The notes below the pieces were generated by a model, which saw only the letters and a list, made by a program, of their open reading frames with translations, made no database searches and was not told the origin of the DNA. The position numbers and the translations under genes were made by a program. A DNA stretch of 49,982 nt from Aphanothece hegewaldii CCALA 016 (GTDB lineage Bacteria; Cyanobacteriota; Cyanobacteriia; Cyanobacteriales; Microcystaceae): positions 1 to 49,982 of the forward strand of contig NZ_PXOH01000031.1 in assembly GCF_003007785.1 (NCBI RefSeq), in the 5' to 3' direction. Each line of letters opens with the position of its first letter. The stretch's first letter is position 1. This document shows positions 37,984 to 45,879 of the stretch, piece after piece.

Positions 37984-38877
37984 ATGACCACTATCGAAAA
38001 TGGAGAAGCCATTCAAGGCACACAAACCGCACAGCAGTTAGAGAATGAATCAATGCGGCTCATGTTTACAGCTATCAACCAATTAGCTGTAACTGTATCG
38101 GTACTGATCGAAGAAGTAAGAGCTTTACGCCAAAAGACCGAAGAACAGCAGCAGAATCCATCACAAGAACAGCAACAAGACTCTGCTCCTGAGCAGGCTA
38201 ATGATCTATCATCTCCTTTATCACCCGCTTTACAACAGCAGTCGTCCGAAAGTGAGGCACTCAAGAACCCACAAAGCAAAACCGAAACTGTCGTTCTTCC
38301 ACCCGAATTAACTTTAAAGGGTTTTAATAGCATACCTACTTTTACACCCATTAAAGCAGAGGATAAAGAGACTTCAACCGAGCAACAAATCACCGCACTC
38401 TATGCGATCCAACAAACCCTGACTAACTCTGAGCGTGTTCGTGATGAAGCGGTTCGGACTAAGTTTTCTGGGCTGAATCGTTTAGTTGAAGGTGCTAGGG
38501 AAATTGCATCTTCTATTACTACAGCTATTTCAAAGGGCATTGAGTGGCTTAAAGAAAATTTTAACTCTCGCTCGCTTGCAGAAGACCTCAAACGACAATC
38601 GACTGTCACACATTTTGCTAATCGATTGCTTGATTCTGCGGGTCATCGTTATGAAGATGGTCGAGTGATCGTTCAGGGAACAAATTATCGCTTTGAACGT
38701 GATGTAGAAGGCAGTATCACAATTACTGATACATCTAAACAACAGCGTGGCGAACTTTTTTCGGTCAAACAAGGTGTTTTGGTGGATCATCTTCAATCTA
38801 AAGACTTAAATCATTTCCTCAAAGCAGCACAGGTACTTAAAAGCCAAGAACAACAGCCCAAAGGAGCAGAACGCTGA
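37984..38877 (+). CDS. Q-rich coiled-coil protein of the transfer operon, function unknown
   Basis: 297 residues. The first third is helical, then strongly enriched in Gln, Glu and Ser (EEQQQNPSQEQQQDS and similar), suggesting a coiled coil followed by a flexible linker. The middle is helical, and the C-terminal 80 residues (ANRLLDSAGHRYEDGRVIV onwards) look like a small folded module, which I recall at the ends of some cyanobacterial plasmid proteins, including relaxases; that link is tentative. ATG 37984 is used, with GAGGT about 9 bases upstream; the TTG just before it would add one residue. Its stop overlaps the next start by one base. Confidence 0.65.
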   Translation: MTTIENGEAIQGTQTAQQLENESMRLMFTAINQLAVTVSVLIEEVRALRQKTEEQQQNPSQEQQQDSAPEQANDLSSPLSPALQQQSSESEALKNPQSKTETVVLPPELTLKGFNSIPTFTPIKAEDKETSTEQQITALYAIQQTLTNSERVRDEAVRTKFSGLNRLVEGAREIASSITTAISKGIEWLKENFNSRSLAEDLKRQSTVTHFANRLLDSAGHRYEDGRVIVQGTNYRFERDVEGSITITDTSKQQRGELFSVKQGVLVDHLQSKDLNHFLKAAQVLKSQEQQPKGAER

Positions 38878-39509
38878 TGGAATCACGTTGGGGCGGATTA
38901 CTGATCGACATTTTCCGCCCGCCTGTTTTTGTACAACTGATGGCGCGATCGCTTCAGATTGCTTCTTTTCATGTTGCCTTTTTTTCGGAACAGCCCATTT
39001 ACCTCAAACTATTGTTTCTTTATCTGGCTACTTGGGTACCCGTTCCTGGAACAAATCGTTTTTGCCGTAGAGAATTACTGGGCAGGTGGGGTCAAATCGG
39101 TCTCTACTACTTGGCTTTCCAGGTACTCCAGTATGATTTTGTTTCCTCAGTTAACCTACCTGTACTGGCCTTATCTGCCTATTCTCTACTTCCCTTCCGC
39201 CTTAGTAGCATTTTGGTGTGCGTCAATCTCTCTCATTTAGCTCTTTCGGAGGCTAATCGATTGAGAGCCAAGAATCAACTACCGATGCTAGCTGTAGGCT
39301 GTTTTCTTGTCCAGATTCCTCATTTTTTTGGAGTTAAGGATGCAATCATCGAAATTCTGGCTGTCATGCTGTTTTTGTTGGCGTTTACTCTTTATTTGGA
39401 AAAGCTTCAGAAGAATCTTCCTCTGAGTGATTTTTTAAGTCACTTCCTTATGCTTGCTTACTACCTGATTCCAGCACTCGCCGCTATAATTTTTTCGTCT
39501 TATGTCTAA
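38877..39509 (+). CDS. Polytopic membrane protein of the transfer operon, function unknown
   Basis: 210 residues with about five hydrophobic helices (IYLKLLFLYLATWVPV, LPVLALSAYSLLPF, MLAVGCFLVQIPHFF, AVMLFLLAFTLYLE, MLAYYLIPALAAIIF). It shares a base with the upstream stop and overlaps the coupling-protein gene by 8 bases, so the three are translated together. AGGAG is about 10 bases before the ATG. Such a position beside a VirD4 gene suggests a membrane partner of the coupling protein (inference). No family is recognised. Confidence 0.65.
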   Translation: MESRWGGLLIDIFRPPVFVQLMARSLQIASFHVAFFSEQPIYLKLLFLYLATWVPVPGTNRFCRRELLGRWGQIGLYYLAFQVLQYDFVSSVNLPVLALSAYSLLPFRLSSILVCVNLSHLALSEANRLRAKNQLPMLAVGCFLVQIPHFFGVKDAIIEILAVMLFLLAFTLYLEKLQKNLPLSDFLSHFLMLAYYLIPALAAIIFSSYV

Positions 39510-41256
39510 TCATCAAAATCACAAAATTTATGAGTCAGCCTCTATAGGAACACAACTTGCTGAATCCTTTCAGAATAGTGCTTTCGTTAAATACTTCGTT
39601 TCACCTCAAGGTTTGACGATCGTTGCACTCCTGTTATTCCTCGGCATGGGGTCGTTGATGCAAGGTGGTAAAGGAACAAAAGTCACTAAAGGAAAATTGG
39701 CAAATGGTCGTTTTGGAGGGACAAAGGAATTATCACAAGCTAAAAAGGTCGCTTTAAATCAACTTCTAGTCAGACAAAAACAGCCTGTAGCTGTTTGGAT
39801 CGGTGAACCAACCAATAACCCTTTGAGTAAACCCCCGATCTATTTGCCCGAAGCCAACCGAAGTACCCTTGTTATGGGAGCCGCAGCAGCAGGTAAAACC
39901 GTTTCAGCCATCAACCAAATTGCGATTAGTGCCATCGATCAAGGTTTTCCTGTAGTAGAATTTGACTTTAAGTATCCCGATCAAACATCCATTCTTGCTA
40001 GTTATGCCAAAGCAAAAGGCTATGAAATTCACGTTTTTGCGCCTGGCTTTCCTGAATCTGGGAGACTCAATCCGATTACGGAATTTCTCGATAATGAATT
40101 AAGCGGGTTGTATGCGTCCCAACTGGCGGAGGTAATGAATGCTAATTTTAGAAAACAGGGCGTAGCACAAAGCGAAGACGGCTACTTCGGGCCTGCGGGA
40201 AATCAACTGGTTAAGGCAACGCTGTTATTGGCTCGGACGATGAAGTATCCCGATCTGATTACCTGTTCTAAGATCTTAAATATTGATCGCCTCGCCCGTC
40301 GTATTCTCGCCAAGCGCGGGGAGATGAACCCGTGGATCGTCGATGCCTTTGGTCAGTTTACCTCATCGGCAGGATCAGAAAAAACTGAATCGAGCATTCA
40401 GTCTACCGCTCAACTGATTTTCAATCGTTTCCAGATTCCAGAAGTTTTGTCCGTTCTCTGTGGTGAGAATACCATTCCAACAAGGCTAACTGGCAAGAAA
40501 ATGCTCATTTTAGGACTTGATCAAGAAAAACGAGATGTCTTGGCTCCCTTATTTGCCACAATCATTAATCTACTGGTCAACCGTAACATGGCGATGCAGC
40601 GTCAAGATCCCATCTTTTTCATCCTCGATGAACTTCCCACGCTTTATCTACCGTATCTGAAAAACTGGCCGAACGAACATCGTAGTAAGGGGCTTTGTCT
40701 AGTGACGGGCATTCAGAATAAGACTCAGGTTGAAGGGATGTATGGTGATGTTGAAGCAAGAACAATTATCGGTGCATTTGGAACTCGAATCTACATGAAT
40801 CCTCAAGACATCGATACAGCAGAATGGGTGGCTAGAGGTTTGGGAGATAAAGAAGTAACTTTAAAGTCTCGTAGTCGAAGTCTGACTGGGGGCAAGGCAA
40901 CTACTAGCTATTCTGAAGAAGTGCGGACTGTTCCTCTGATTTCTGGCTCTCGGATTAACCAAATGCGAACGGGACAAGCGATTATCATCAATCCACATTT
41001 CATTAGCGGTGATGAAGGTTTTGTACCTGTGAAAACTAAAATTCAACTGAGTTCTCGTTATCGAAAACTTATCAAATGGACGGAAAAAGCTTGGGATCAA
41101 TCAATTCGCCCTAGATTGATTGAAAAGGCAGGAAATCAGTTTTCTATTACTGAGCAGGATTTAATTGCAAGACAGCAGGAAGTTGATCGTATGTTTCCAG
41201 ATACGCTGCTCAAAAAAGAAAGTGAGTCATCAGATCTGTTCTCGGCACTGCTTTAA
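39502..41256 (+). CDS. VirD4/TraD-like type IV coupling protein ATPase
   Basis: 584 residues. A membrane segment near residues 30-50 (GLTIVALLLFLGMGSLM) precedes the ATPase. Walker A is GAAAAGKT at about 127 and Walker B is FFILDELP at about 373. The VirD4 phrase CLVTGIQNKTQVEGMYG and the following FGTRIYMNP match the family. Coupling proteins bring the relaxase-DNA complex to the channel. The C-terminus is short, with no large all-alpha domain, resembling compact VirD4 types. It is the last rightward gene of the operon; the next gene is convergent, 9 bases away. Confidence 0.92.
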   Translation: MSNHQNHKIYESASIGTQLAESFQNSAFVKYFVSPQGLTIVALLLFLGMGSLMQGGKGTKVTKGKLANGRFGGTKELSQAKKVALNQLLVRQKQPVAVWIGEPTNNPLSKPPIYLPEANRSTLVMGAAAAGKTVSAINQIAISAIDQGFPVVEFDFKYPDQTSILASYAKAKGYEIHVFAPGFPESGRLNPITEFLDNELSGLYASQLAEVMNANFRKQGVAQSEDGYFGPAGNQLVKATLLLARTMKYPDLITCSKILNIDRLARRILAKRGEMNPWIVDAFGQFTSSAGSEKTESSIQSTAQLIFNRFQIPEVLSVLCGENTIPTRLTGKKMLILGLDQEKRDVLAPLFATIINLLVNRNMAMQRQDPIFFILDELPTLYLPYLKNWPNEHRSKGLCLVTGIQNKTQVEGMYGDVEARTIIGAFGTRIYMNPQDIDTAEWVARGLGDKEVTLKSRSRSLTGGKATTSYSEEVRTVPLISGSRINQMRTGQAIIINPHFISGDEGFVPVKTKIQLSSRYRKLIKWTEKAWDQSIRPRLIEKAGNQFSITEQDLIARQQEVDRMFPDTLLKKESESSDLFSALL

Positions 41257-41265
41257 AGTAATGTC

Positions 41266-41856
41266 TCAAGCTTTCTGGCAACTTTTGGTATCTTTAAGAA
41301 ATTGAGTCCAAGTCCCTGTTTTCGTAGTTCCCAGGCTTTTTTGAGCAGCTACCACTGTTTCGGCACAACTGGTTAGCCCTGCTTTCTGACTAGCTGTTTG
41401 TGCCTGATTGAGTTCTTGTCGGATCATTTGCCGTAGAATCTTTTCTCTACCTTCAATCTCCTGCTTAGTCTGTCTTGGACTGGCAGCTTTTTCGATAATC
41501 GTTGGTTTAGCAATGTTAATAATTTCTAAATCTCGTTGGTAGGCGATCGCTTTACCCAAGTGAATTTTAGCCGATGTACCGTTTGTGACATTTGGCATTG
41601 ATTCAGCTTTCTCGAATTGTTTAAGTGCTTCTTCACCTTTACCCCGTTCTAAAGTAGCATAAGCGGCTCTTACCACTCTTTCTGGTGTTTTGTTGGCTGT
41701 GTTTTGCAGCATTCTTGGAGCGGAAGCAAACATCCCAAATAGGACAAGACCAATGACAAAACGCAGGGGATTGGTCGTTGTCCAGTTAAAAACAGGCAGT
41801 AGGTAGTTACTAGGACGAAAAAACATAGAAGTTTGAGGAGTGTTCATCACCCTCAT
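41266..41856 (-). CDS. Membrane-anchored protein with a TPR-like helical region, function unknown
   Basis: 196 residues. One membrane helix (RFVIGLVLFGMFASAP) is followed by helices containing RAAYATLERGKGEEALKQFE, a tetratricopeptide-like unit, and then a lysine- and glutamine-rich region with two Cys (LTSCAET, TKSCQKA). ATG 41856 gives MRVMNTP. ATG 41847 has AGGG just upstream, but too close, so the start is undecided. It lies downstream of the relaxase in the same direction, 144 bases away. No family is recognised. Confidence 0.6.
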   Translation of the reverse strand: MRVMNTPQTSMFFRPSNYLLPVFNWTTTNPLRFVIGLVLFGMFASAPRMLQNTANKTPERVVRAAYATLERGKGEEALKQFEKAESMPNVTNGTSAKIHLGKAIAYQRDLEIINIAKPTIIEKAASPRQTKQEIEGREKILRQMIRQELNQAQTASQKAGLTSCAETVVAAQKSLGTTKTGTWTQFLKDTKSCQKA

Positions 41857-41925
41857 TTTAGCGTTCGATTTAGACTGAAATGCTTGTCGCGACTATAATC
41901 TGTAGATTTTTCACAATATTGGTAA

Positions 41926-41948
41926 AGAAACTGAAAATTTCAGTTTTT
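41926..41948. terminator. AT-rich palindrome between relaxase and the membrane-protein gene
   Basis: AAACTGAAA at 41928-41936 and TTTCAGTTT at 41938-41946 are exact complements around one base, with T or A runs on both sides. It can fold as a 7-base-pair stem with a small loop. It lies 55 bases after the relaxase stop and could reduce read-through into the next leftward gene. The low G-C content makes this weak. Confidence 0.3.
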
Positions 41949-42000
41949 TAGGAAAAAACTATGATGACACACTCAACCTAATCTTCTAAAACAGACCAAT

Positions 42001-43188
42001 TCATAGACAATTTTCTCTGGGATTATATTTCTGTAGTACATCAACTGCTCCCTCAGCAATCTGTTTTATGTATTGCTTGGCAACATTAAGAAACCGATCT
42101 TGTGAAAATTCTTGATGCCAATGTCTGACTGTATCGCTTTGAGTTAAAATCATTTTTGCTTCTTCTAGAGTGTGACCCGACTTCAGCGATAAAAGAGCCA
42201 CCCCAATATCGATATCTTCATTTTCTTTATTACTGAATTGTGGTAAATCACGAACTTGAGTAGCGAAATTGATATATTTGGCTCTTAACTGCATTTTTCG
42301 TGGCTCTAGCTCGTCTTCTGATGGTTTTGCAGCCTCATTTGGCATGAAACTTACTTGAGCTTCTACTCTTATTCTTTCTTTGGAGTTTTCATTTGGTCTG
42401 CTCCTAACTATTTCTGGATCGGTCATTTTCGTAGCAAAATTAGCTTCTAGGCTAGTCCAAGAATAATCTCTGCCTAGTTGCCGTCCTTGAAAAGCGACAC
42501 CATTTAACTTATACGAAATTCCTTCGATTTTGCCCTCGTTGGATTTTCTTAGTCGAACGCTGATATCTTTGGCAGATAGATGTTCGATAAATTCATCAAG
42601 AGAAAGACTTTCATTTAGTGCTTGTTGAATGAATATTTGAAGCTGGCTTCTGCTACTCACCTCACCTGTTCTTCTCTCTTTGCGAATTTCTCCTGTAGTT
42701 GGCGAGCGTTTTCCCTTATTCCAACTGCAAGGTGTCGCAAATAAACCAAATTGCTCCTCTAATTGCCTGACTAAAACTTCAGCCCGTCGATATTGCCACG
42801 AATCACTAACCACAGAGCCATCCGTAATCTTAATACGGTTGGCGATAATGTGGATATGATCGTGTTCGGTGTCTGTATGACGATAGATGGCATATTGACT
42901 ACCATTAAATTCCATACCTTTTAAATAAGCACGTGATATTTCTACCCATCGGCGGTCGGATAATTGTTCAGAAGGAGAAACCGAAAGACTGGCATGATAG
43001 ACACATTTGGTAACTCGTTTTCTTAAGTCTGAGGCGATTTGAAATTCATTAGCTAAACTTTCTGGGTCTTGACCGACCATATTTGAGCCAATCAACCTAG
43101 CTCCTGATTTATGATGGACATAATTTAAGACTTTTCCAAAGTTTGAACCTTGAACTTGTTTGGCGATCATAAAATTTTCATCCATCAT
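42001..43188 (-). CDS. MOBP-type relaxase
   Basis: 395 residues. The relaxase nicks at oriT and stays linked to the transferred strand. The candidate catalytic Tyr is Y23 in GKVLNYVHHK, and the metal-binding motif III is HTDTEHDHIHIIANRI, with the His triad at residues 104, 111 and 113. This arrangement fits MOBP/VirD2-like enzymes. The C-terminal part has no primase or helicase motif. ATG 43188 overlaps the mobC-like gene by 11 bases; an internal ATG (MIAKQVQG) with GGAT upstream is an alternative start. The gene is on the opposite strand to the transfer operon. Confidence 0.9.
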   Translation of the reverse strand: MMDENFMIAKQVQGSNFGKVLNYVHHKSGARLIGSNMVGQDPESLANEFQIASDLRKRVTKCVYHASLSVSPSEQLSDRRWVEISRAYLKGMEFNGSQYAIYRHTDTEHDHIHIIANRIKITDGSVVSDSWQYRRAEVLVRQLEEQFGLFATPCSWNKGKRSPTTGEIRKERRTGEVSSRSQLQIFIQQALNESLSLDEFIEHLSAKDISVRLRKSNEGKIEGISYKLNGVAFQGRQLGRDYSWTSLEANFATKMTDPEIVRSRPNENSKERIRVEAQVSFMPNEAAKPSEDELEPRKMQLRAKYINFATQVRDLPQFSNKENEDIDIGVALLSLKSGHTLEEAKMILTQSDTVRHWHQEFSQDRFLNVAKQYIKQIAEGAVDVLQKYNPRENCL

Positions 43189-43501
43189 GTTTTTTGGAAA
43201 TTGGTTCTAGACCTATTAATTCGCTTCTGACCTGTTTAAGTAATTCTTGAAGTTCTCTTAAATCTTCTGAATTCATTTCAATGGTTTGAAGATACTCAGA
43301 AATTTTGCTGAGTTCAAGATAAAGTTTTCGGTTCACTTCAGGGACAAACTTTCTTCTTCTCGCCATTTGATTAAGAGTGTTTGCCCTAATCAGTTCACTC
43401 AAGGTTTGATGCTGTTCTGAGGCTAATTCTTGTAATTTTTTCTTTTCTTCTGGTAGAAAGCGGACTCCAATAAGGCTGCTTTTCTTATGTGATTGAGTCA
43501 T
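43178..43501 (-). CDS. mobC: MobC-like relaxosome accessory protein
   Basis: 107 residues. The N-terminal 45 residues (LIGVRFLPEEKKKLQELASE, followed by TLSELIRANTL) form a ribbon-helix-helix DNA-binding unit. The rest is helical, with LRELQELLKQVRSELIG near the end, as in MobC proteins that help a MOBP relaxase open oriT. The overlap with the relaxase by 11 bases fits a mobCA pair. No clear Shine-Dalgarno site precedes ATG 43501. Confidence 0.82.
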   Translation of the reverse strand: MTQSHKKSSLIGVRFLPEEKKKLQELASEQHQTLSELIRANTLNQMARRRKFVPEVNRKLYLELSKISEYLQTIEMNSEDLRELQELLKQVRSELIGLEPISKKHDG

Positions 43502-43923
43502 ATCTTTATCGTTTACCCGTGAGCAATTGGCAATTTCTTCTAACTTTAGTTTGACACAAAATCAGCAAGCCTGTTTAACAATAACACGGCTTGCTCTCCT
43601 CAATACAAGATTTTTAATAAGCTGATACAAGCTAGAAAAAGAAAGTATAGGTTTAATGTTAATACCAGAAAAGAAACGAGAAGATTATGACTCAATTTAA
43701 AATGAACAGAATACTTATAAAAAACTAACTGATGACTCAATGCAACAGATATTTATCTTGTATTTAACTCAGGGATACTTATTAAAAATAAGCTTAGATA
43801 TACTGAATTTTGCTTTTCTTTCATGACGGACTGATCGCTAGAATAGAGAAAAGACTTCAAAGCAAACAGACGAGTTGTTCGCTCACTGTTATTGGACTTT
43901 TCAGTTAGAGAAGGAGGGATGCT
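43502..43923. other. Gene-free region between mobC and the VOC gene, probable oriT region
   Basis: 422 bases with no credible gene. A leftward ORF of 69 codons at 43753-43962 overlaps the VOC start and has no ribosome-binding site or family match, so I leave it out. The part nearest mobC holds the inverted repeat listed separately. The rest is AT-rich. AAGGAGG near 43912 serves the VOC gene. Confidence 0.5.
43564..43595. repeat. Inverted repeat upstream of mobC, candidate oriT element
   Basis: AGCAAGCC at 43564-43571 and GGCTTGCT at 43588-43595 are perfect complements. TGTT at 43572-43575 and AACA at 43583-43586 extend the stem past a one-base bulge (C at 43587), leaving a loop of about seven bases. 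It sits 62 bases upstream of the mobC-like start, where oriT of MOBP plasmids often lies. There is no long T-run after it on either strand, so it does not look like a terminator. The nick site cannot be read from the sequence. Confidence 0.5.
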
Positions 43924-44289
43924 ATGACGATTACGCTCAATCACACGATCGTACCTGCCCATGACAGAAAAGCATCAGCCGAGTTCTTTGCTCAAATTTT
44001 TGGACTTAAGGTTGAACCGGGTGTCGGTCACTTTGCGGCGGTCAGGGTTAATGATACCCTAACACTTGATTTTGCCGAGCGGGAAGAATTTGAGTCGCAT
44101 CATTATGCTTTCCATGTTAGCGACTCAGAATTTGATGCCATTTTTGCACGGGTCAAAGAGGCGGGTTTATCCTACAGTAGCGACCCGATGCACCGTAATC
44201 TAGGCCAGATTAACCACAGACAAGGCGGTCGTGGCTTTTATTTCTTTGACCCTAACGGTCATAACCTAGAATTACTGACTCGGACTTAG
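43924..44289 (+). CDS. VOC family (glyoxalase/dioxygenase-like) protein
   Basis: 121 residues with the paired beta-alpha-beta-beta-beta modules of the vicinal oxygen chelate fold. Likely metal ligands are H7 in ITLNHTIV, His in HHYAFHVSD near residue 60, and Glu in HNLELLTRT near the C-terminus. The final FFDPNGHNLELL is the hallmark ending. The members include glyoxalases, dioxygenases and some resistance enzymes; the substrate here cannot be named. A strong AAGGAGG precedes the ATG by about 7 bases. It stands alone, away from the transfer genes. Confidence 0.88.
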   Translation: MTITLNHTIVPAHDRKASAEFFAQIFGLKVEPGVGHFAAVRVNDTLTLDFAEREEFESHHYAFHVSDSEFDAIFARVKEAGLSYSSDPMHRNLGQINHRQGGRGFYFFDPNGHNLELLTRT

Positions 44290-44516
44290 GACGATTTGAA
44301 ATTTGCTCTCATCCCGAACATTTCAAGAAAAGCGACGACTACTCTATCCCTTCTGACGACTGAGCTAAGGTTTTTAAGCTTTTTGTGCTTGATTGGTGAT
44401 TAGAGTGAAATTCTGCTCTTACAGGCAGTAAACTAACTCGTCATCAAATCCAGTCAGATGCTTAACTGGTAATGCTTTAAGAAGATCACAACGGAGCCAT
44501 CAAGATATAAAAATAT

Positions 44517-44546
44517 TTGCGGCTGTTGTTGTCCCCTTAATATACT
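44517..44546 (+). promoter_or_regulatory. Probable promoter of the glycosyltransferase gene
   Basis: TATACT at 44541-44546 is a good -10 element, with TTGCGG at 44517-44522 as a partial -35 across an 18-base spacer. It is 37 bases before the GTG start of the glycosyltransferase gene. The match is by eye and the -35 is only fair. The rest of the 290-base gap after the VOC gene shows no gene. Confidence 0.45.
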
Positions 44547-44582
44547 GTTTTAGGTAATGCTACTAATCGAGGGGCGTTCATC

Positions 44583-45848
44583 GTGAGCCGTATTGTTTTG
44601 ACGACCATTGGTTCTTTTGGGGATCTTCATCCCAAAATTGCGCTTGCTCTTGAACTACGCTATCGGGGTCATGAGGTGGTGTTAGCAACCCATCAAGAAT
44701 ATCAAAACAAAATTGAAGCTTTAGGATTGAATTTTCACCACATACGCCCTGATAACACAGCACTCAACGATCCTCAAGAGATGGCGAAAATGATGGATCT
44801 CAAAACAGGTACAGAATATGTGATTAAAAATTGGATCGGTGCGAATTTACGAGAAACCTATACCGATTTAATGGATATTGCCAAAGATGCAGACTTTATT
44901 GTTGCAGGTGAAGGAGTTGTAGCGGGTCGATTGGTGGCAGAAAAATTAGACATTCCCTGGGCGTTCGTCGTACTACAACCTGCCTCATTTCTCTCCATTT
45001 ACGACCCCTCAGTTCTCCCCATCCTCCCCTTTCTAGCTAAATTTCGAGGTCTGGGTTCTCTGGCTAATCGAGGTATCCTACAATTATCAAGAGTCATGTC
45101 TCGCTCTTGGGCTGAACCGATTCATCAATTCCGTCGGGAACTGGATTTAGTGCCTCTGAAAGGAAACCCCTTCATTGACGATAAGTATTCTCCTTACTTA
45201 GTGCTGGCGATGTTTTCCTCGGTTTTTGCCAAGCCACAACCCGATTGGCCAGCCAATACACTCATCACAGGGTTTAGCTTTTACGATGGCAGTAAAAACG
45301 GAGTGCAACTTCCATCAGACTTAGAGCAATTTTTAGAAGCTGATGAACCACCAGTTGTTTTCACTTTAGGATCAGCCGCCGTCATGACTCCCGGTCAATT
45401 TTACAAAGAAAGCTTATCGGCAGCCAAGCTCCTCAATCGCCGTGCTGTTTTGCTCATCGGCAAGAACGACCCTCCTAAAAATCTTTCAGACGACATCATT
45501 GCTGTGAGTTATGTACCCTACTCTCAAATTTTTCCTTATGCTTGTGCCATTGTACATCAAGGTGGCATTGGCACAACGGCTCAGGCACTCAGGGCTGGTC
45601 GTCCCACGCTGGTGATGCCCTACAGCCATGACCAGCCTGACAATGCAGCTAGGGTGGAACGATTGGGGACTTCACGGACGATTACTCGTAAGCAGTATCA
45701 AGCGGCACGAGTCGCCCAGCAGTTACGACAACTGTTAGACAATTCCAGTTATAGTGCTAAAGCAGCAGAGATTGGACAGATTATCCAAGCCGAAAATGGG
45801 GTTAGTCTGGCTTGTGATGCGATTGAGAAACAACTGCAATCAGTCTAA
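44583..45848 (+). CDS. GT1-family glycosyltransferase (UGT/YjiC-like)
   Basis: 421 residues, two Rossmann-like halves (GT-B fold). The N-terminus IVLTTIGSFGDLHPKIALAL is the usual acceptor-side opening. The nucleotide-sugar site is HQGGIGTTAQALRAGRP at about 326-342, followed by MPYSHDQPDNAARV, the GT1 signature. The family glycosylates lipids, carotenoids, sterols or polyketides; the acceptor is not predictable. The start is GTG 44583, with GAGGGG about 9 bases upstream. No secondary-metabolite genes are near. It is convergent with the topoisomerase gene. Confidence 0.9.
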   Translation: MSRIVLTTIGSFGDLHPKIALALELRYRGHEVVLATHQEYQNKIEALGLNFHHIRPDNTALNDPQEMAKMMDLKTGTEYVIKNWIGANLRETYTDLMDIAKDADFIVAGEGVVAGRLVAEKLDIPWAFVVLQPASFLSIYDPSVLPILPFLAKFRGLGSLANRGILQLSRVMSRSWAEPIHQFRRELDLVPLKGNPFIDDKYSPYLVLAMFSSVFAKPQPDWPANTLITGFSFYDGSKNGVQLPSDLEQFLEADEPPVVFTLGSAAVMTPGQFYKESLSAAKLLNRRAVLLIGKNDPPKNLSDDIIAVSYVPYSQIFPYACAIVHQGGIGTTAQALRAGRPTLVMPYSHDQPDNAARVERLGTSRTITRKQYQAARVAQQLRQLLDNSSYSAKAAEIGQIIQAENGVSLACDAIEKQLQSV

Positions 45849-45879
45849 ATATCAATAGCCTAACAAAATTTTATTAATC

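Noticed and set aside
43753..43962. Leftward ORF of 69 codons upstream of mobC
   Set aside because: It overlaps the VOC gene start, has no ribosome-binding site and its residues show no family pattern.
44330..44380. A tRNA-like D-arm pattern on the minus strand (AGCTCAG followed by GTCAGA)
   Set aside because: No matching acceptor, anticodon or T-stem could be assembled around it.
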